Assembly (NCBI GenBank): GCA_900215285.1
Contig: OCMG01000001.1
Span: 105,440 to 169,439, forward strand
Length of the DNA stretch: 64,000 nucleotides
Reading direction: 5' to 3'
DNA from: Ensifer adhaerens
Lineage (GTDB): Bacteria; Pseudomonadota; Alphaproteobacteria; Rhizobiales; Rhizobiaceae
Shown here piece by piece: positions 58,425 through 64,000 of this stretch. Under the pieces are notes generated by a model, which ran no database searches, was not told the DNA's origin, and saw only the letters and a list, made by a program, of their open reading frames with translations. The position numbers were made by a program, and so were the translations under genes. The first letter of the stretch is position 1, and every line of letters begins with the position of its first letter.

Positions 58425-58619
58425 TCAGAACATGCTGACGCCGCTCTGGCGGACGAGCGGTCCGCAAGAGACGTCGGACGCGAAGGCGGACGAGGAAAAG
58501 AGCGAGGTCATCCCACTCTCGGGTGCAGCGCATGGCGCACGCAGGTCCTTATGGCCCGCGCAGCCGGAAAACACAGCCAGCGCCAGTGAGACACAGAAGA
58601 CGGTCAACAGCTTCAACAT
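58425..58619 (-). CDS. virB7: VirB7-like lipoprotein
   Basis: A 64-residue protein with a lipoprotein signal ending in the lipobox VFSGC (Cys about 20). Two further cysteines (PCAAP and SCGPL) could form a disulfide with VirB9. Its position between virB5 and virB6 and its size fit VirB7 or an entry-exclusion lipoprotein. Confidence 0.7.
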   Translation of the reverse strand: MLKLLTVFCVSLALAVFSGCAGHKDLRAPCAAPESGMTSLFSSSAFASDVSCGPLVRQSGVSMF

Positions 58620-58628
58620 TCGAATGCC

Positions 58629-59315
58629 TCACTTCATGAATTCAGCTAGCGCCGCCTCGGCGGCAAGCTGGCGCATCTGTTCGGTGTTCATTGCGGCGTT
58701 ACCCGCGTTCACGGCACCGACCAGCTCATTCACGGTCTGTGCGGTTTGCGTCTGGACCTGCGAGTTCTGATCGATCGACCCCTTGATGTCGGGCGCTGTC
58801 CCGATCTGCATCTGGACACCTTGGAATGCAGAACTGCGCTGTTGCACAGCGGCCTGCGTTCCAGAGACAGTTGCGGTCAAAGCTGTCGCCGTGTTGATGA
58901 GCTGCTGATACGATTTATCCGCGCGCGTATAGTCCGAGCTTGAGGTTGCGCCAGAGATCGTTCTCACGAGATTGAGACCGTTCAGGATGGCGGCGGCATT
59001 GTTGCCGAACTGTCCGAGATTGCCCCAGACCATCTGGCCATTGAGCAGGGTCGAAAAGTCCGGCGCATTGCCGAGCGAAAAGCTGGAACCGAGTGCGGTG
59101 CTGGCAATCTCGGCGGTCGAACGATTGCCGGTCACGGCGGCTAGCGTCTTGTTGACGGTTTGCAGGATATCGCTGTTCGAGCTCATGATCTGAGCCGTGT
59201 TGCTCGCCGTCTCTTTCGCCTGCGACAGGGTGGCTTCGTCGATGACCGGCACCTGTGCTTGAGCCGCAGACGACGCAAACAGGAAGGCGGCCGTCAGGCG
59301 AGGGAGGATATTCAT
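58629..59315 (-). CDS. virB5: VirB5/TrbJ-type pilus protein
   Basis: A 228-residue protein started at ATG 59315, with a signal peptide (LTAAFLFASSAAQA) cleaved before QVPVIDEATL. The body is helical with Ala/Gln/Thr-rich repeats, and the end (QMRQLAAEAALAEFM) resembles the neighbour's ESAFSDFMRG. VirB5 proteins cap the pilus. A second VirB5-like gene lies just upstream. Confidence 0.82.
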   Translation of the reverse strand: MNILPRLTAAFLFASSAAQAQVPVIDEATLSQAKETASNTAQIMSSNSDILQTVNKTLAAVTGNRSTAEIASTALGSSFSLGNAPDFSTLLNGQMVWGNLGQFGNNAAAILNGLNLVRTISGATSSSDYTRADKSYQQLINTATALTATVSGTQAAVQQRSSAFQGVQMQIGTAPDIKGSIDQNSQVQTQTAQTVNELVGAVNAGNAAMNTEQMRQLAAEAALAEFMK

Positions 59316-59340
59316 AGCATGCATTGTTTTGCCTTTAGGT

Positions 59341-59953
59341 TCAGTTCTTGCCGCGCATGAAGTCGGAAAACGCGCTTTCGCCTGCGGCCTGATCGAGCAG
59401 TTTCTGATTGCGCATGGTGTTTCTGGTGTTCACGGCTTCGATGGCCTGGTTCCAAACCTGTGCTGCCGACAGTCGCGTGACCGTGTTCTGGTCGAATGCG
59501 CCCTGCTGGGTGGAGGAGGCGCCGATGGTTGTTGATTGCGCCTTCAGCGCAGACTGGTTTGCAGCGATGGCGGGAGGCGACGGCCGCAAGAGAATTGAGC
59601 ACCTGACCCACATTGTCGGTCTTGATCGCTGCGATACTACCTACGACGGCCGCAATGACCTGAAACTCGCTTCCCGCAATCGTCGTGCCGCTGAATGTCG
59701 CTCCGAAAACGCTCTGACCTGAAACAACCGCTATTCCGGCTGTGTCATGGCTGCTGGTCACCGAAACCGTCACGCCACGCGACGGAGAGACGCTCGCTTG
59801 CTTGAAGGTCCGCGCACGGGTCATGCAAACGCGCGTCCGGGTTTCCGTATCGGTGCGCGCAGCATCGTTGACAGGAACCTGAGCAGCGGCGGGAGCGACT
59901 ACTATGACAGTTCCGAGAAGGAGAGCCAGAGGCATCATCACTTTGGTCGGCAT
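59341..59953 (-). pseudogene. Second VirB5-like gene, frameshifted in a GGG run
   Basis: Starts at ATG 59953 with a signal peptide (MMPLALLLGTVIVVAPAAA) and then QVPVNDAARTDTETRTRVC. The frame breaks after VLNSLAAVAS and continues in another frame as AIAANQSALKAQSTT to NQKLLDQAAGESAFSDFMRG. One extra base in the GGG run at 59572-59574 (CCC on the coding strand) explains the break; corrected length 203 residues. Overlaps virB4 by 16 bases. Confidence 0.75.
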
Positions 59954-62366
59954 GGGTCTGCCTCCATTTTCCAGCCACAGAAGAAGGGGAGCCAGTTGGC
60001 GGGCTCTTCGCCATAGATGGCGCGAAGGCGCTCGCATTCGGCCACGGTTTCCGAGCGACCCGACAGAACCTTGATGAGGTCCGGCATGGAAGACAGATCG
60101 AGCTTCGCGATTACGCTGTCGTGGTCATGCTTGACGAGGAACTGCCGGCTGTTCGAGGAGGTTGACTTGATCCAGTCGAACTCGGTTTCGGAAAGCCCGA
60201 AGCGCTCGACATAGCTTTCGCGATCGGCCTTCGGGTTTGGGAAGAAAATATTGGTGGGGCTCTGTTCCAGCAGCGTATGGGCAATCTTCGCCGTCACGAC
60301 ATCGCGGGGTGACTGCGTGCCGAGGCCGATAATGCCGTTCTTCTTGCGGATCGTCTTGAGCTGGTCATTGAGGAATGCGCCGGCCTTTTCGTCGCCAAGC
60401 ACTTTCCAGCCTTCGTCGATGAACATCATCATCGGGCGAATACCATCGAGCATGCCTCCAATGCGGAAGAAGATATAGGCAAGCGCCGCCGTGCGTATAT
60501 CGGGGTCATCAAGGATCGACGTGAGGTCGAAGCCGAAGATGCCACGGGCGCTATCCCAAAGATCCTCGTCATTATCGAAGAGCCAGCCATGGGCGTCGCA
60601 CCAGACCTCGAACCGGCTTGCGAGGTCATCATGGCCGGCGATTTCAGCACCCCGGAGTAGTTGGATCACATCGGCGAAACCGCCGCTCGCGGACAGGAAC
60701 GCTGAAAATACGATCGACCGAGGCGGCGAGGATTTTCTCCTGTTCGGCACCCAGCTTGTCGCCCACCGTTCGTGGCCGGACGAGAAAGCCCAGAAGCTCA
60801 AAGAGGAATGCCCGCGCCTCCGGTGTGTCCTCTAGCTGGAGCGGGTTGAAGCCAGTCGCAACACCTGGTCGCAGCACTTCATATTGCCCGCCGCAGCGCG
60901 CACGAAAAATCTCCGCGCCGCGATCTTTATCGAAAATGGCGAAGCGCGGCTGGGGCGGACCCGCATGGCTTGCGCGAAGAGGAAGAGCAGACCTGCCGTC
61001 TTGCCTGACCCGGTCGGGCCCGTGACAATGAAATTGCCGACTTCGCCCTTATGGAAGTTGAAGTAGTAAGGGGTCAGGGAGGTGGTCTGAAGCAGCGAAA
61101 TCGCCGCACCCCATCGATTTCCGTTTGGCTTTCCGAGCGCGAAATTGTGAAACGAAGCCATGCCGCAGAAATTGCGCGATGAGATGAGGGCACGTCGGGC
61201 GATATAGGCGAAGTTTCCAGGAAGCTGAGCCCAGAAGGCTGGTTCCGCATTTAGATCTTCGCGCACGACGACAAGGCCGCTGTCCTGAAGCTCCTTGGTC
61301 ACGGCCTGCGTGCAGGCTTCTGTCTCCTTGAAGGAGTTTGCCAAGCGCCATGACGGTTCAGATGATGATAACCCATGACGGCCCGACCATTAACCAATTC
61401 ATCCTTGGCCGTGTTGATGGCGGCTTCCAGGCTCGTACCGCGCTCGTCGGACACGCTGATTTGACGTTCGACACGATCCATTTCCGATAGGATCGGCGCG
61501 CGGTCCTGGAGGGCAAAGCTTTGACTGAGGATAAACTCGCCAGGGACCTTCAAGAGACCATCGAGCATGCCGGCGGCCGTATAGGGCGTATATTCGCGGA
61601 TCGACAGCATGGCGCCGAAGCGGCATTCCGCGTCGTTTGTGCCCCGCAGTTCCAGCATGCGCCGACCGAAGGTAATCCGGCGCTGAGGGATATAGGTGTC
61701 GAGTGGCATTCGAGGAAGCAGCATCTTGGCCGCCGCGCCACCATTGACGAGTTGCGCCAGGAACTCGATCGGTTCAGAAAACACCGACCCCGCGCGAGAC
61801 CGTTTTGAGGACACGGGCACCATACCGATCAAAGCCTTTGACGATATTGGCGACATGATCGCGAAGCTCCTGGCGTGCTTCCAGCTCCAAAGCTTTCTCT
61901 GAGATACCCTCGCCTTGCGGAACTTCGAAAACAGCGTATCCGCCAGACCAACCTTGCCCTGATAGCCACGCCGGATCACGGTCAGATAGAGGGCGTTGCT
62001 GTACATGCGCGCAGCCCCAAGGCTTTCCATGTAACGCTCATCCAATTGCCGGCAGAACTCGACGTCGAAGTCTCCTTCGATGTTTGGTGGGATGCGGCGG
62101 CGCACGATGTGAGAATAGACGGCGAAGCGGCTATCGGCCAAAGCACGCAGCAGCGTATTGCGGCTTGCCGCCTCCATATCGATATCGCCCTGATCGGCGG
62201 TCTGGTGGCAGAAACCGTCGATCTTGATGATCGACAGAAACATTCCATCCTTAGTACGCAGTGTCGCCTCATCGACGTGACGGGTGTAAGGCACATGATT
62301 GCCCACGGACTTCTCGCTACCAATCTGGCCAGCGTATCGCATGTCTTGTCGAACGGCGCGCTGCAT
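59938..62366 (-). pseudogene. virB4: VirB4 ATPase gene, broken by six homopolymer indels
   Basis: Starts at ATG 62366 and ends at 59938. Walker A VTGPTGSGKTAG lies near residue 449 and Walker B MMMFIDEGWKV near 648. The frame is broken at AAAA 61928, CCCC 61788, TT 61356, TTT 61337, GGGG 60952 and AAA 60677. Two losses and four gains give a net of two extra bases, and correcting them restores one ORF of 808 residues, the normal VirB4 length. Between breaks the protein is conserved, with no other damage. Confidence 0.85.
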
Positions 62367-62375
62367 CGTGGATCC

Positions 62376-62669
62376 TCAAGGCTGATAGGAGTTGCCGCCC
62401 CAGAAGTGGCGGTTCCGGGTGAGCGGGCATTTTGCGATTCGCACCCGGAAGATTGACGCCATGTGCGGGTCGCGGATCGTCATCATGAAGGCCATCGCAT
62501 GGAACGGCAGTAAGAGCAGAAAAGCGCCCAGGTTCTTCGTGTTGAGGAAGATCATCACGACCAGCATCAGCTCCCCCACAAAGAGGCCGATCGGCACGCC
62601 CCACATCATGCGGGGGCGTGTCAGGCCAATGACGAGTGGTGCGACCACGGGCTGCGAGATCTCGGCCAT
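62376..62669 (-). CDS. virB3: VirB3 inner-membrane component
   Basis: A 97-residue protein started at ATG 62669, one base overlapping the virB2 stop (TGATG). Family blocks are PVVAPLVIGLTRPRMMWGVP, two membrane helices, and a conserved RDPHMASIFRVR near the end. It links pilin VirB2 to VirB4. The longer upstream frame is a shadow of virB2. Confidence 0.9.
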   Translation of the reverse strand: MAEISQPVVAPLVIGLTRPRMMWGVPIGLFVGELMLVVMIFLNTKNLGAFLLLLPFHAMAFMMTIRDPHMASIFRVRIAKCPLTRNRHFWGGNSYQP

Positions 62670-63002
62670 CAGCCGCTCAACCCTGCCGACATGGATTGCA
62701 CGAGCTGTGCGCCTCCAAAAATAAAGGCGATGCCGACAATGATGGAGAAGCACCAGGCCCAAGGGATCCGGCTGGTCAGCGCCATGTAACCGACGGCAGC
62801 ACAGGCAATTGTTGCGGCCGTCGTTGCAAACGTGCCCGTCATGAACTGAAGAAGCGTCGTGAAGACATTGTTGATCGGCTGAAACACATCGCCGGCTGCA
62901 TGAGCAAGGCCACATTGGCAAGCAACAGCTGTGGCAATCAGCAGAGCTCTTCCGGAGCAAAATCGCCCTTTTGATTCTGAGGTTTCTGGTGGTCATCATC
63001 AT
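62669..63002 (-). pseudogene. virB2: VirB2 pilin gene, one-base frameshift in signal region
   Basis: Start ATG 63002 gives MMMTTRNLRIKRAILL; the pilin continues in another frame as GRALLIATAVACQCGLAHA followed by GDVFQPINNVFTTLLQFMTG and two membrane helices. One extra base in the GG at 62954-62955 (CC on the coding strand) explains it; corrected length is 110 residues with a normal long signal peptide. No alternative ATG exists in the second frame. Confidence 0.78.
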
Positions 63003-63014
63003 GGATATCTCTCC

Positions 63015-63713
63015 TTACTGCTGGACATAGAGAACCGAGCCGCCGAGCCAGTTATTGGCCCCGGTCTTTGCTGGCGCCGGTTCAGCTGGTGCGTTGATGG
63101 GAATAGGTGCGTCTGGGAACGTCGTGGCGGTCACGATCTGGGCGGCGGCAGGGGCGATTTTGACTTCTGCCCGTCCGCCACGGTTTCGGCCAGCATCGAC
63201 GACGGACCCGAATTCGAAATAGGTATTGGTGACGAGAGCGGTGTAGTTGACCGTTTCTGAGATTGCTGGAATGCCCCCGGCACTGATCACGCGGGTTTCG
63301 CCGGCATTATAGGCGGCGGCAATCAGCATGATCTGGCCGTGGAAGCGTTGCGTGAGGTCTTTGATATAGGCGATCCCACCACGAATGTTGTCTTCCGGGT
63401 CACAGATGTCTTTGACGCCATATCGATCAGCAGTTGCGGGCATCAATTGCATGATGCCCCTCGCACCCGCGGGCGAATTCGTGTTGGCGCCGTTGGCGGA
63501 TTCCTGTTGGGCAATGGCCAAAGCAAGCCTGACATCAGCACCTTGCCGCTCGGCTTCCTGAGCAATCAGCGCCCGGATACGTTCTCGGGGGAGGGCGCCG
63601 TCCGTACAAACGCTTGGCGTAAAAGCGCTTTCCTGCGGGAGGGCAGGGGCCGCTAGGGTCAAGAGACCGAATGCGGTCGCGGCAAAAACGCTCTTCGAAA
63701 ATGATCTGGCCAC
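63015..63713 (-). CDS. virB1: VirB1 lytic transglycosylase
   Basis: A 232-residue protein with a signal peptide (FAATAFGLLTLAAPALP). The SLT domain has AIAQQESANGANTNSPAGAR (catalytic Glu), GIMQLMPATADRYGV and IMLIAAAYNAGETRV. It opens peptidoglycan for the channel. It is the first gene of the virB operon. Confidence 0.92.
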   Translation of the reverse strand: MARSFSKSVFAATAFGLLTLAAPALPQESAFTPSVCTDGALPRERIRALIAQEAERQGADVRLALAIAQQESANGANTNSPAGARGIMQLMPATADRYGVKDICDPEDNIRGGIAYIKDLTQRFHGQIMLIAAAYNAGETRVISAGGIPAISETVNYTALVTNTYFEFGSVVDAGRNRGGRAEVKIAPAAAQIVTATTFPDAPIPINAPAEPAPAKTGANNWLGGSVLYVQQ

Positions 63714-63747
63714 GGCGGCGTTGAACTCTCATCTGCTCTTGAATACA

Positions 63748-63767
63748 CTTATATATGTGCATATAAG
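63748..63767 (-). promoter_or_regulatory. virB promoter/operator element
   Basis: CTTATAT-ATGTGC-ATATAAG is a 7-bp perfect inverted repeat 35-54 bp before the virB1 ATG. It contains the 15 bases shared with 44532-44546 upstream of the VirC1-like gene. Confidence 0.6.
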
Positions 63768-63801
63768 GCCGTCTATCGGTTTCGCGAATGGACTGTCAAG
63801 A

Positions 63802-64000
63802 ATGATGAGTACAACCCACAGGAATGTTTCCATCGTCGCGGTCGCGATCTCTACCGCGGCGCTCTCGCTGGTAAACGGCAAGGCTGAAGCGGCAGGTGCT
63901 GAGTGGGGATGCGAGGTTCTTCTCTGCGCGGCGTCCGAAAATCCGAGTTGGCACGGCGTGCCCTATTGCGTTCCGCCCATGCGCAAGCTGATCGCTGCGA
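63802..64000 (+). CDS. Secreted small Cys-containing protein of T4SS regions (cut by right edge)
   Basis: Open from ATG 63802 (ATG 63805 possible) to the window end. A signal peptide (VSIVAVAISTAALSLVNGKAEA) is followed by EWGCEVLLCAASENPSWHG and CVPPMRKLI. This Cys-rich block is found in conserved hypothetical proteins of alphaproteobacterial conjugation regions. Divergent from virB1. Confidence 0.65.
   Translation, partial: MMSTTHRNVSIVAVAISTAALSLVNGKAEAAGAEWGCEVLLCAASENPSWHGVPYCVPPMRKLIAA

Noticed and set aside
59938..62366. VirB4 as a set of three separate smaller genes
   Set aside because: Each open piece ends where the family sequence continues in another frame; six homopolymer corrections rebuild one normal VirB4.

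Overview
The window looks like part of a large plasmid from a Rhizobiaceae-type alphaproteobacterium (Rhizobium, Agrobacterium or a close relative). The main evidence is a complete repABC replication and partition operon with an antisense RNA between repB and repC. Supporting evidence is a VirB/VirD4 type IV secretion system with a VirD2-like relaxase, and several gene families typical of rhizobial plasmids (RHE_PE00001, DUF736, DUF932, WGR). The DNA is GC-rich, with AT-rich islands at promoters and around repABC. No rRNA, tRNA or CRISPR array was found.

Region 1 (1-19.7 kb) is a dense defence and toxin-antitoxin island. It holds a hipBA pair cut by the left edge, a very large tyrosine-recombinase-like protein, and a restriction-modification-like operon (ribbon-helix-helix protein, NPPF methyltransferase, PD-(D/E)xK nuclease). 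It also holds an overlapping pair made of a permuted NlpC/P60-like protein and a nuclease-NTPase-SEC-C protein, a RES/Xre toxin-antitoxin pair, an HNH protein, and an IetAS-like ATPase/subtilase pair followed by a third gene for a predicted nuclease.

Region 2 (19.7-30 kb) carries small accessory genes, VapBC and Phd/PemK toxin-antitoxin pairs, a PAP2 phosphatase, a chromate transporter with its PadR regulator, and a five-gene arsenic operon (arsR, arsC, acr3, arsC, arsH) with two mechanistically different arsenate reductases.

Region 3 (30-39 kb) contains plasmid accessory genes: a ParB-like protein, a MHYT-GGDEF-EAL c-di-GMP enzyme, DUF736, WGR and DUF932 proteins, and decayed gene remnants. 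Two genes, ParB-like and DUF932, sit behind nearly identical leaders of about 416 bp that contain conserved hairpins.

Region 4 (39-43.3 kb) is repABC, with two TTGTCAGYTGACAA sites flanking repAB, a palindrome upstream of repA, and the counter-transcribed RNA.

Region 5 (43.4-64 kb) is the conjugation module. Its Dtr part has VirC1/VirC2-like genes, a 17-bp phased array of palindromes, an IncP/VirD2-type nic sequence, mobC and the relaxase. Its Mpf part runs on the minus strand from virB1 to virB11, followed by virD4. HigBA and ParDE-like toxin-antitoxin pairs are inserted in it. virB2, virB4 and one of two VirB5-like genes are broken by eight one-base changes in homopolymer runs between 59.57 and 62.96 kb, which looks more like sequence error than real decay. 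A 15-bp sequence is shared by the upstream regions of the virB and virC-like operons.
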